Shown: positions 1 through 5,978 of the stretch, piece by piece | Position numbering within the stretch: position 1 is the first letter of the stretch | Layout: the number at the start of each line of letters is the position of its first letter | Assembly: GCA_910586745.1 (NCBI GenBank) | Contig: CAJUJZ010000135.1 | Location: 1 to 5,978, forward strand | Direction of reading: 5' to 3' | Origin: an uncultured Mucispirillum sp. | GTDB lineage: Bacteria; Chrysiogenota; Deferribacteres; Deferribacterales; Mucispirillaceae | Length of the DNA stretch: 5,978 nucleotides | Program-made: the position numbers and the translations under genes | Notes under the pieces: generated by a model | Told to the model about the DNA's origin: nothing | The model's input: only the letters and a program-made list of their open reading frames with translations | Database searches by the model: none

Positions 1-2
1 AT

Positions 3-191
3 CAAAAAGATTATTATTTTAATAAATTTATGTATAACCAATATACATATTTCAAAAATTTATATTTAGGAAAAATTCCTATGAATACTATAGATAAGTC
101 AAAGTTATCAGAATTAGATGCAGCTCTTGCAAATGTATTGACTGTCATAGAGGATAATATACAGGAGATAAATAATGCGTGCGGATTATAG
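3..191 (+). CDS. C-terminal end of an unrecognised protein (5' end outside window)
   Basis: This frame is open from the left edge of the window to a TAG stop at 189-191, giving at least 62 residues, so the start is probably outside the window. Two internal ATGs exist, at 30 and 81. The latter is preceded by AGG at 68-70 and would give a 36-residue protein (MNTIDKSKLSELDAALANVL...), but the codons upstream look equally coding, so a truncated longer gene is preferred. The tail (SELDAALANVLTVIEDNIQEI) looks like an amphipathic helix. No domain is recognisable and no function is proposed. The gene overlaps the next ORF by 17 nt, and the next gene's ribosome binding site lies inside it, so the two are probably translationally coupled. 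Confidence 0.5.
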   Translation, partial: QKDYYFNKFMYNQYTYFKNLYLGKIPMNTIDKSKLSELDAALANVLTVIEDNIQEINNACGL

Positions 192-483
192 TGAATTAGG
201 TTATTTTTGGGGAACAAATTCTTATCCATATATTGATTTAAATTATATCAGTAATGATAAACAATATAGTAATGAGGATAATGATATTGATGCTCAAGAA
301 ATAAATCAATTTATTAAATCAACATCTGATGCATTTACTAAGATGACAGAAGTCTCACTAACTCTTAATATTGATGTAATAAAAACAAAGATAAAAGTAT
401 TATCCCAAGCAGCAGATTATGCATTTAATCCTTGTATATTAGACAATATCAATGATGAAGGTTTTTTTGGATTTGGAGCTTGA
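175..483 (+). CDS. Small chimeric-looking protein ending in a GFFGFG motif; probably a truncated peptidase-family remnant
   Basis: This 102-residue acidic, soluble ORF has no signal peptide or membrane segment. The ATG at 175 is supported by AGGAG at 163-167, seven bases upstream. Residues 1 to about 84 are not recognised and contain a long helical stretch (residues ~44-82). Residues from about 85 to the end (P-C-I ... N-D-E-GFFGFGA) align without gaps to residues 46-62 of the NlpC/P60-like protein encoded at 1282-2445, and 21 bases of that stretch are identical. The TGA at 481-483 interrupts what looks like continuing homology to about 584. It lacks both catalytic motifs of the downstream peptidase (the His motif and the Asn-Cys motif), so it is unlikely to be an active enzyme. 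It could be a truncated effector, a remnant of a fusion after deletion, or a genuine small protein. The first-half function is unknown. Confidence 0.55.
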   Translation: MRADYSELGYFWGTNSYPYIDLNYISNDKQYSNEDNDIDAQEINQFIKSTSDAFTKMTEVSLTLNIDVIKTKIKVLSQAADYAFNPCILDNINDEGFFGFGA

Positions 484-584
484 AGAAATAAGATATATGA
501 TGTTTTTGGAAAAGTAATAGTAATGGCTTATTATTAAAAGATGGGGAAGTTGTAAATGAGTATACGGATAAACTTGTTGCGTAA
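453..584 (+). pseudogene. Decayed fragment of a GFFGFG-type NlpC/P60-like family gene
   Basis: After EGFFGFGA the frame hits TGA at 481-483 but continues with sensible sequence in the same frame (RNKIYDVFGK). Past a break near 510-516, a second frame reads GLLLKDGEVVNEYTDK and stops with TAA at 582-584. Put together, this resembles the downstream peptidase after its own GFFGFGG motif, where K-V-F then E-N-N-Q-Y-I-S-E-Y-D-E-K-I follows. Two independent lesions, an in-frame stop and a frameshift, are therefore inferred. The remnant ends where the membrane-protein ORF begins and overlaps its first 29 nt. The alignment was made by eye and is short, so the homology is probable rather than proven. 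Confidence 0.5.
456..476 (+). repeat. 21-nt direct repeat, copy 1 (encodes EGFFGFG)
   Basis: These 21 bases, which contain a run of seven T, are identical to 1443-1463. Both copies are read in the same codon phase, and the shared residues are EGFFGFG. The identity stops abruptly on each side, although protein similarity continues. Confidence 0.8.
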
Positions 585-1269
585 ATTTGATATTAGACCA
601 AATATAAAAACTTATATTCCTAATATTAAAAAAAGTTTTGGATATAATTTTTTTATGGATATTACAGTTTTAAGTATTGTTAGTATTTATGCTGCAATAA
701 TACTTATGATTTGCATTATATTGTTTTATTTAGTTCTTTTATTCTTAACTACTAATATATTTAATATGATATTTATAAACCTTGCATTTAAAGATTATGA
801 CATTATGGCTGCTATTACTGGTATAATATGTTTTTTTATATTTTTTTATCTGTCATGTAAAACCAATAACATAAATCAAAAAACAATATTTTCTATTTTA
901 GGGTTTATGTTTTATGTATCTTTCACAGTGGATTTAATTGTTGGTTATTTTTTGCCTAAAATAGATACAAATTTGGAAGAAAGTGTATTATATTACATAA
1001 TAATTATGTGTACATATTTTTTTACATTATCGCTAATATACAGCATAATCTATATATATAAGAATAATAAGTCATATTATCTGAATATACATACTAAATT
1101 TATTATAAAGATTATATATGTAGCCTTATATTTCATATTCACTTTATTGCCTATATTTATAATTTATTTATTATACATTAATACACCAGTTATGTTTTTA
1201 TTGATATGTATATCTACAATATGTATTCTATTTTTATTTATGATAACAATAGTGATAGTTAATATATGA
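556..1269 (+). CDS. Polytopic integral membrane protein, unknown family; candidate immunity or accessory protein
   Basis: This 237-residue protein is predicted to span the inner membrane. After a basic, soluble N-terminus (residues 1-33) come hydrophobic segments at roughly 36-77 (long enough for two helices), 83-101, 111-133, 144-168, 182-207 and 211-236, giving six or seven helices. It has short connecting loops, the longest around residues 102-110, 134-143 and 169-181. There is no cleavable signal peptide and no recognised motif. The ATG at 556 has GGGGAAG at 543-549 just upstream, but it overlaps the decayed coding remnant ending at 584. M34 (ATG at 655) is an alternative start without a clear ribosome binding site. 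The stop is 12 nt before the NlpC/P60-like gene. Small hydrophobic proteins next to toxin genes are often immunity proteins, and that role is inferred from position only. Its composition is extremely AT-rich (11 G/C in the 60 bases 1081-1140). Confidence 0.75.
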   Translation: MSIRINLLRKFDIRPNIKTYIPNIKKSFGYNFFMDITVLSIVSIYAAIILMICIILFYLVLLFLTTNIFNMIFINLAFKDYDIMAAITGIICFFIFFYLSCKTNNINQKTIFSILGFMFYVSFTVDLIVGYFLPKIDTNLEESVLYYIIIMCTYFFTLSLIYSIIYIYKNNKSYYLNIHTKFIIKIIYVALYFIFTLLPIFIIYLLYINTPVMFLLICISTICILFLFMITIVIVNI

Positions 1270-1281
1270 TGGAGCTATATT

Positions 1282-2445
1282 ATGAATTATTTTGTAACAA
1301 TTTATACTGACTCTTTACTAGATTTTGAAGGTATAACTCACTCTTTTATCGGTTTAACACATAAATCACCTGATGAGTTAGAAAAGGATAATTCAAAATG
1401 GTATGAAAAAAAATATCCTAGTATTATCAATGGAGACGGTTGTGAAGGTTTTTTTGGATTTGGTGGAGTGGAAGCAGATAAAAAAATGGTATTTAACTAT
1501 ATAGGTGGCAAAGTATTTGAAAATAATCAGTATATTTCAGAGTATGACGAAAAAATAAAAGAATATAGTATCAAAAATATTAGAGGAGATAAAACATTTT
1601 CTAATAGATGTGTGCTTGAAGTATCGCAAGAACAATATGACCTTTTATTAATCAATATAAAAAAAGATATATTATTAACGAAAGATGTCTCTCCATTATC
1701 AGCTATTAACCATACAGATAGATTATCATATAATCTTTTATCACAAAATTGTTCGCTATGGGTATATTATCAACTAGAACAAGTAGGAATTGAATGCATT
1801 TATCGTGAAAATATTCCAGATTACATATCGTTATACTATCCATATATAAAGCATATCAATAGAATATATAACAAATTTGCTTCAATAGATAACAATCTGT
1901 ATACAGTGAATGGTTCCATAGCTTTTAGAGAGTGGATAAGAAAATGGCACAAGACGAAAAAAACTTTCCAAATGCAATATACATATATGCAGGATATAGA
2001 GAACATAATTTGGTTATATAACTTTATGGAACAAAGTTTATTAAAAATACTAGAGAAAAATATTGATAAACAATTAAAAGGAAAATTTACTTTTATTTAT
2101 GTAGACGAAGCAGCATTTATAAATAAAAACACACATGTATATGTATTATCTCCAAATAATAATTATCATGTAGAATTTTTTGATTCTAATAATCCTATAA
2201 AACCTTCTAATAACTATACTTTCAATAAATTTATTCCTTTTATTTTAGATTTTTTAGATGAAGCAATAAATACTCAAATCTATCATCAATATAATTATGG
2301 TGATGTAGACAAAGAATATACTCAAGCTATAAATGAATGTTATAGGAAAGTTCTTTTAGGTCAGACAGATAATATAAAATATTACAGTCAGAGTTTAAAT
2401 AAACTGCTGGATAAGCAGAAATCAAATACATTTCATCAAGTATAA
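1282..2445 (+). CDS. Predicted permuted NlpC/P60-like (papain-fold) cysteine hydrolase with long C-terminal extension; candidate effector
   Basis: This 387-residue protein has no signal peptide or membrane helix. Its N-terminal ~185 residues show the order of landmarks seen in circularly permuted NlpC/P60 or LRAT-like enzymes. A strand plus His motif (THSFIGL, His20) comes first, then a glycine/aromatic motif (EGFFGFG, 55-61), then a helix of the S-x-E-Q-Y type (115-127), and finally YNLLSQNCSLWV with candidate nucleophile Cys157. Such enzymes hydrolyse or transfer amide or ester bonds, and bacterial secreted members often act on peptidoglycan or lipids. The substrate here is unknown. Residues ~190-387 match nothing I know and contain mixed helices and strands (e.g. 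GKFTFIYVDEAAF). The ATG is supported by GGAG at 1271-1274, seven bases upstream. The stop overlaps the next start as TAATG, so it is coupled to the PAAR-like gene. That neighbour supports a secreted effector role. The fold call is moderately sure and the effector role is inferred. Confidence 0.65.
   Translation: MNYFVTIYTDSLLDFEGITHSFIGLTHKSPDELEKDNSKWYEKKYPSIINGDGCEGFFGFGGVEADKKMVFNYIGGKVFENNQYISEYDEKIKEYSIKNIRGDKTFSNRCVLEVSQEQYDLLLINIKKDILLTKDVSPLSAINHTDRLSYNLLSQNCSLWVYYQLEQVGIECIYRENIPDYISLYYPYIKHINRIYNKFASIDNNLYTVNGSIAFREWIRKWHKTKKTFQMQYTYMQDIENIIWLYNFMEQSLLKILEKNIDKQLKGKFTFIYVDEAAFINKNTHVYVLSPNNNYHVEFFDSNNPIKPSNNYTFNKFIPFILDFLDEAINTQIYHQYNYGDVDKEYTQAINECYRKVLLGQTDNIKYYSQSLNKLLDKQKSNTFHQV
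1443..1463 (+). repeat. 21-nt direct repeat, copy 2 (encodes EGFFGFG)
   Basis: Exact match to 456-476, here inside an intact reading frame at residues 55-61 of the NlpC/P60-like protein. The two copies are about 1 kb apart in direct orientation, so recombination between them would remove the membrane-protein gene. Confidence 0.8.
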
Positions 2446-2627
2446 TGGTAAGGAATATGAAAGATACGATATTTGCATTTAGTGGCCAGCTTATTGATAT
2501 TAAAAAGTTAAAAAAAGATAATTTTGATGTAAATAATGGCACAATATTTTTTATGGGTATTAAGCTGCAGGGTTCATCAGAAAATGAGCAGGAGCCATTA
2601 TGGTTTGGTCAGTTAAAAAAATGGTGA
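2445..2627 (+). CDS. 5' fragment of the PAAR-like protein gene, cut off by a frameshift
   Basis: This ORF encodes 60 residues and ends at TGA 2625-2627. The ATG at 2445 overlaps the preceding stop by one base (TAATG), which suggests translational coupling. An alternative ATG at 2457 follows AAGGA at 2450-2454, but the spacing of two bases is too short. The sequence (MKDTIFAFSGQLIDIKKL..., then GTIFFMGIKLQG) appears to be the start of a beta-rich N-terminal region and matches no family I know. It ends abnormally as FGQLKKW right after a run of seven A. Removing one A gives FGQLK followed by NGELDRSRPVYYLIGD, which leads without a stop into the PAAR-like ORF at 2695. It is therefore best read as part of one gene, 2445-3756, of about 436 residues rather than as an independent small protein. 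Codon use (CAG for Gln) matches the downstream part. Confidence 0.6.
   Translation: MVRNMKDTIFAFSGQLIDIKKLKKDNFDVNNGTIFFMGIKLQGSSENEQEPLWFGQLKKW
2615..2621 (+). other. A7 homopolymer at the frameshift in the PAAR-like gene
   Basis: Seven consecutive A lie at the point where the two halves of the PAAR-like gene change frame. With six A, the codons run TTA AAA AAT GGT GAA and the gene is intact. With seven, translation stops at 2625-2627. Such tracts are typical places for slipped-strand variation, transcriptional slippage or sequencing error. The needed shift is +1 (or -2), so a classic -1 ribosomal slip on A-AAA-AAA would not restore the downstream frame. Confidence 0.75.
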
Positions 2628-2694
2628 ATTAGACAGGAGCAGGCCAGTATATTACTTAATAGGCGATAAGGATAGTGAAAGTCAGGTATTAAAA

Positions 2695-3756
2695 GTGTTT
2701 ATAGGTAATAACACACTTTTGATAAGGGATTATTCAATCTCAGATAGCAGTCTGGGTATAAAATTAGAAGTAAAGAGTAAGGAAGCGGAGCAGATATTAA
2801 ATCAAGAGCAGGAAAAAAAGCAGCAGCAGGAGAAAACATCAAGCAGCAGTGTAGTTTCCACAGCTAAGCTATGCCCAGTATTAGAAGATGATGTATTAAT
2901 GTGCCCCCACGGCGGCACTGTGCAGTTAAAGGCTAATAAGGGCAAGCCTTTTAAAAGTCAGGGTGTTCCGCTTATATTAGAGCCTGATTTAATTAATGCA
3001 CCAATAAGTGGCTGCAGTAATAATATATTAGGTGTTCCCCAGCCATGCACTATGGTATCAGTTATTCCGCCGGCAGCACTGAGCCTTAAAAAGTTAAATG
3101 GTGAAAAGGCAGTAATGCAGGATTATGTTAGTATGATAATGACAGATAAGGGAGTGCCGCTGCAGTGCATACCAAAGCCAAATAAATGGAAACTGCTTAC
3201 AGCAGTGCCGGCAGGCAGTGGGGAAGAAAAAGAGAGCGAGGAAGAGCTTTCCTTAACTTCGCCAATATTATCATTAAAATACAGTATGATAAATGCAAAA
3301 GAAGTGCATATTATAAGCAGCAGTTATGAAAACCGCGAGAAAGCCAAGTTTAATAAGATATTGGAGTTATCAGAAATAACAGAAGATAATCCACTGGAGC
3401 TGGATTATGCAAAATTAGGTGAAGATGATGAGGGAGTGCCGTCATATATATACGATATATTTTCATCAAAATATTCAAGGGAGCATTATACATATAAGCT
3501 TTTAACAGTAGTGATACATTATACAATATATGAATATGTGCTTTTAGTTCCAAAGGGTAAATCCAAGTTATTAAAAAGCCTGCCAAAAGAAAAACAGCCT
3601 TATGGTTTAGGCAGGTTTATAGATATGTCAGAAAATTACGGCAGAATGGTAAGTGATGAATTTGGTAATGATAAGTATGTAGATTATCTTTCTATTACAG
3701 GTAATGTTTTTAAGACAGGCATAGGCATGGAAAAATTAAGGCTTATAATAGGTTAG
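2695..3756 (+). CDS. PAAR-like spike-tip protein (CPHGG type), 3' part of a frameshifted gene
   Basis: The ORF has 353 residues if read from GTG 2695. The same frame is open back to 2617 and encodes NGELDRSRPVYYLIGD..., so this start is probably not the natural one. After a beta-rich start comes a Gln/Glu/Ser-rich linker (residues ~29-56). A PAAR-like domain follows at about 58-165, with MCPHGG (Cys70, His72), a G-x-P-L strand (~90-95), I-S-GC (Cys107), G-x-PQPC (Cys118) and a late Cys158. This C/H pattern, with glycine turns and PQPC, is typical of PAAR-like proteins that cap the spike of contractile injection systems, probably with a bound metal. Residues ~190-353 form an unrecognised C-terminal region after an acidic linker (EEKESEEEL). 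It is likely the tip or adaptor for cargo encoded next to it. The region is much more GC-rich than its neighbours and uses CAG for almost all Gln. The exact Pfam assignment (DUF4280-like or another PAAR-like family) is not certain. Confidence 0.7.
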   Translation: MFIGNNTLLIRDYSISDSSLGIKLEVKSKEAEQILNQEQEKKQQQEKTSSSSVVSTAKLCPVLEDDVLMCPHGGTVQLKANKGKPFKSQGVPLILEPDLINAPISGCSNNILGVPQPCTMVSVIPPAALSLKKLNGEKAVMQDYVSMIMTDKGVPLQCIPKPNKWKLLTAVPAGSGEEKESEEELSLTSPILSLKYSMINAKEVHIISSSYENREKAKFNKILELSEITEDNPLELDYAKLGEDDEGVPSYIYDIFSSKYSREHYTYKLLTVVIHYTIYEYVLLVPKGKSKLLKSLPKEKQPYGLGRFIDMSENYGRMVSDEFGNDKYVDYLSITGNVFKTGIGMEKLRLIIG

Positions 3757-3764
3757 GTGCAGTT

Positions 3765-5978
3765 ATGGGTAAAGATAAAGCATGTAATGATATTATTAAT
3801 ACAGCTAAGAATAATATAAATTTTAGTTATTGTCATACAAAATATTTTTATAGTTATAATATTAAATATAATATAAAAAGTTTTACAAAATATGGAAGTT
3901 ATAATATTTTAGATAATCAACCAGGATATGGAACGCTGGAAATTGGTAAAAATATTATACTAGAAAATGATAAAACATATAAAGTACTTGACTGTAATAG
4001 TACATATTCAGAGCCTATTGTAAATGATAAAGACCAAAAACAGTTTGAAGATGATTTAATAGAATTTATAAGTAAGGATAACCTTGAAACAGTTTTACAA
4101 AACAGTATAGATGAATATACAAAGTTTATTTCATATTTAAAAAAAATGAAACAATATTATTCTATTGATATAGAATTTTTTGAGACATTACTAGCAAAAG
4201 CTAAAGAAAAAGTAAAAGATATTAATCTCAACCAGACGAAAGTAATGGAAAACTATGAAAATATGAATAAAAATTTATTTATTAGTATTGTTTTAAAGAA
4301 AATAGTAGCAATGTTGGTAGATGGGTTTAGTTTAAGTTTACGGCCAAGTTCAATACTTAGAAAGTTAATGTTTCTGCCTTATATTGGCATACTTATATTT
4401 ATACTGGAGATAGCTTCTTTAATATATGATATATTTAAAAACTATCAAGGGAATAAATTTGCTAAAGAATTTGGCTTAATACACAGTTTTTATTCATATT
4501 TAACTTATGAGGTTGCATCTATATTATTAAATAATACAAACAATAGTGAAGTATTTCATAAGTATAGATATAACAATAGGTATATATTGCGAATGTATAA
4601 TAGTAATATGGTAGATAATGAGCAGATGTATATGTTATTAAAGGCACATATTCATCCAAAAAACATATATATAGAAGTTGATATCGATGAGGAAGCATAT
4701 AATCAATCTATGATATCTGAGTATAATACCCAAAATGAGTCAGATATAAAATTTGATAAAACTGTTCAAATTTCAACATTTTATTCCCCTAGGGGTGTAA
4801 ATTCTTCTAGTTATTTTTTTCATATTCATAAGATGATTTATGAATCAAATAAGTTTCTTTTTATACAGACAAGTAATTTTAGTTCTCCATTTATATCAAG
4901 TATTATGAAATCAAGTTATGAGAACTTATATAATAATAAATATTCAGTGATATTATCTAATTCGCAATGTGTTAATAATGTTACATCAAAAAGTCAGCGA
5001 TATGCATTTGATATAATCGAACAAAATATTGGCAGCAGTAGTTTAGCATTACTTCCAGTCAGGCATATTAAACTAGATGAATTTTTTATAACAGTAAAAA
5101 GCAAATTAGAGGAATATGTAACAAATATCTTTAATACTTATACTATAATTTCCAATAGAAAGTATGATGTAAATGTGAATAAAGATGATATCAAAAAATA
5201 TGCTGATAATATGTATGATTTATATTTATTCAGACATTTGCTGCAATATTATACAGCTGTTGCATTTGATATTAGTCAGCCTGAATTGAATCAAGTTTTA
5301 ATATACAAAGCTGTTAGTTTTTTTAATATATATGATAAGAGACATATGTGTATAAAATATTTATATGGTATATTGAATCACTATGATGAAAGTTTGTATA
5401 GTCTTAGTATATATAGTGATTATAATATTTTATCAAAAATTTTGGATAGAAAGATGGAATGCAAAGATATAGATTTGAATATCTCTAAGGATATTTGTAG
5501 TTTTTGGAATTCTATTGCAGACCTTCATTCATTTATAAACAATTTAAAAATAATTGTATCTAGTTATTATTTTTCAAATATAGATGAAAATCTAAAAGAA
5601 GATATAAAAGCTGCAGTTGCACAAGAGCATGAATTGTTAGATGAATTTTTTAATAAATCAAAAGATGAAGATTTATCATTATCATCATATATAATGAGCT
5701 CCAGCATATTAAAGGATTTATTTAAGCAGATAATTTCAACAGAATATGCTATAGACTTTTTAAAAGAGCAGAAAATATTGTATAAAAAGTTTTCCGTATT
5801 GGTTCAAAATGTGGATACATTATACGAACCATTATCATTGTATTTACTATATATATATGAATCTAAATATAAAATAAAACTTTCTGAATTAGAAAAGAAT
5901 GGTATTCCTTGTAATACAATTGATTTTACTGTTTTTAGAGATATTGTGCTTGAGTTAATATATCATGATATAGAAACT
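3765..5978 (+). CDS. Large unrecognised protein with one strong hydrophobic segment (3' end outside window); candidate effector
   Basis: The frame is open from ATG 3765 to the last base, giving 738 residues without a stop, so the C-terminus lies beyond the window. TAGGTG at 3754-3759 overlaps the previous stop and serves as ribosome binding site. The start is nine bases after the PAAR-like gene. The N-terminal ~90 residues are Tyr/Asn-rich with a short glycine-containing stretch (QPGYGTLEIG, 52-61). Residues ~92-170 look helical and possibly coiled-coil (FEDDLIEFISKDNLETVL, then LLAKAKEKV). A clear hydrophobic segment covers 201-222 (LMFLPYIGILIFILEIASLI), flanked by basic residues. The remainder (223-738) is soluble, rich in Tyr, Ile, Asn and Lys, and mostly helical towards the end. 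I see no catalytic motif. Its place directly after a PAAR-like gene, its size and its internal membrane segment fit a membrane-targeting effector or cargo protein, but this is inference. The Gln codons are mostly CAA, unlike the PAAR-like gene. Confidence 0.7.
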   Translation, partial: MGKDKACNDIINTAKNNINFSYCHTKYFYSYNIKYNIKSFTKYGSYNILDNQPGYGTLEIGKNIILENDKTYKVLDCNSTYSEPIVNDKDQKQFEDDLIEFISKDNLETVLQNSIDEYTKFISYLKKMKQYYSIDIEFFETLLAKAKEKVKDINLNQTKVMENYENMNKNLFISIVLKKIVAMLVDGFSLSLRPSSILRKLMFLPYIGILIFILEIASLIYDIFKNYQGNKFAKEFGLIHSFYSYLTYEVASILLNNTNNSEVFHKYRYNNRYILRMYNSNMVDNEQMYMLLKAHIHPKNIYIEVDIDEEAYNQSMISEYNTQNESDIKFDKTVQISTFYSPRGVNSSSYFFHIHKMIYESNKFLFIQTSNFSSPFISSIMKSSYENLYNNKYSVILSNSQCVNNVTSKSQRYAFDIIEQNIGSSSLALLPVRHIKLDEFFITVKSKLEEYVTNIFNTYTIISNRKYDVNVNKDDIKKYADNMYDLYLFRHLLQYYTAVAFDISQPELNQVLIYKAVSFFNIYDKRHMCIKYLYGILNHYDESLYSLSIYSDYNILSKILDRKMECKDIDLNISKDICSFWNSIADLHSFINNLKIIVSSYYFSNIDENLKEDIKAAVAQEHELLDEFFNKSKDEDLSLSSYIMSSSILKDLFKQIISTEYAIDFLKEQKILYKKFSVLVQNVDTLYEPLSLYLLYIYESKYKIKLSELEKNGIPCNTIDFTVFRDIVLELIYHDIET

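Noticed and set aside
1..69. Frame-1 open stretch ending at TAG 67-69, hydrophobic and basic (e.g. IIILINLCI)
   Set aside because: It is only 22 codons long and competes with the frame that continues through to 191, which looks more like real coding sequence.
67..81. Inverted repeat TAGGAA-AAA-TTCCTA over a possible ribosome binding site
   Set aside because: Only six A/T-rich pairs with a three-base loop, and the frame is open on both sides, so it is most likely inside a coding region and not a regulatory hairpin.
14..229. Minus-strand ORF of 71 codons at the left edge
   Set aside because: It overlaps two plus-strand frames, one of which has a strong AGGAG site, and its translation has no recognisable features.
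2327..2542. Minus-strand ORF of 71 codons
   Set aside because: It is antisense to well-supported plus-strand coding sequence, has no convincing ribosome binding site, and is expected by chance in AT-rich DNA.
2616..2621. Programmed -1 ribosomal frameshift on A-AAA-AAA
   Set aside because: A -1 slip enters a frame that stops almost at once (TAG at 2630-2632). The PAAR-like frame needs +1 or -2, so length variation or transcriptional slippage fits better.
3350..3586. Minus-strand ORF of 78 codons
   Set aside because: It lies wholly inside the PAAR-like gene on the opposite strand and shows no domain or start signal.
4786..4795. Perfect 10-base palindrome CCCCTAGGGG in a very AT-rich gene
   Set aside because: It is a single copy inside an uninterrupted coding frame (Ser-Pro-Arg-Gly), with no partner site or T-run, so probably chance.

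Overview
The window is a tightly packed, very AT-rich, plus-strand gene cluster. All six recognisable reading frames point the same way, and they overlap or are separated by no more than about 12 nt, so it reads as one operon without an internal promoter or terminator. It begins inside one gene and ends inside another. Strong use of ATA, TTA and AAT codons, TGA acting as a normal stop and AGGAG-type ribosome binding sites suggest a low-GC bacterium. A host-associated Gram-negative such as a Deferribacterota (Mucispirillum-like), Campylobacterota or Brachyspira lineage is my guess, but the sequence does not settle it.

Layout: (1) 3-191, the C-terminal tail of an unrecognised protein. (2) 175-483, a 102-residue ORF whose last residues, plus decayed sequence up to 584, resemble an internal piece of the peptidase encoded downstream. 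(3) 556-1269, a polytopic membrane protein with six or seven hydrophobic segments. (4) 1282-2445, a 387-residue protein whose N-terminal part looks like a circularly permuted NlpC/P60 (papain-like) cysteine hydrolase. (5) 2445-3756, a PAAR-like spike-tip protein split into two ORFs by a one-base length change in a run of seven A. (6) 3765 to the window end, at least 738 residues of an unrecognised large protein with one strong hydrophobic segment.

The combination of a PAAR-like protein, a predicted cell-wall or amide hydrolase, a membrane protein and a large unknown protein suggests a secreted-effector cassette of a contractile injection machine (type VI secretion or a related system). In that reading the PAAR-like protein is the spike tip or adaptor, the NlpC/P60-like protein and the large last protein are candidate cargo, and the membrane protein is a candidate immunity or accessory factor. 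The PAAR-like and hydrolase family calls come from motifs in the translations. The system-level role is inference, because no sheath, tube or baseplate gene lies in the window.

The PAAR-like gene also differs in composition from its neighbours: it is more GC-rich and uses almost only CAG for Gln. This suggests a conserved core gene flanked by fast-changing, very AT-rich accessory genes. Two broken coding sequences (around 484-584 and 2615-2621) indicate gene decay, phase-variable expression or assembly error.
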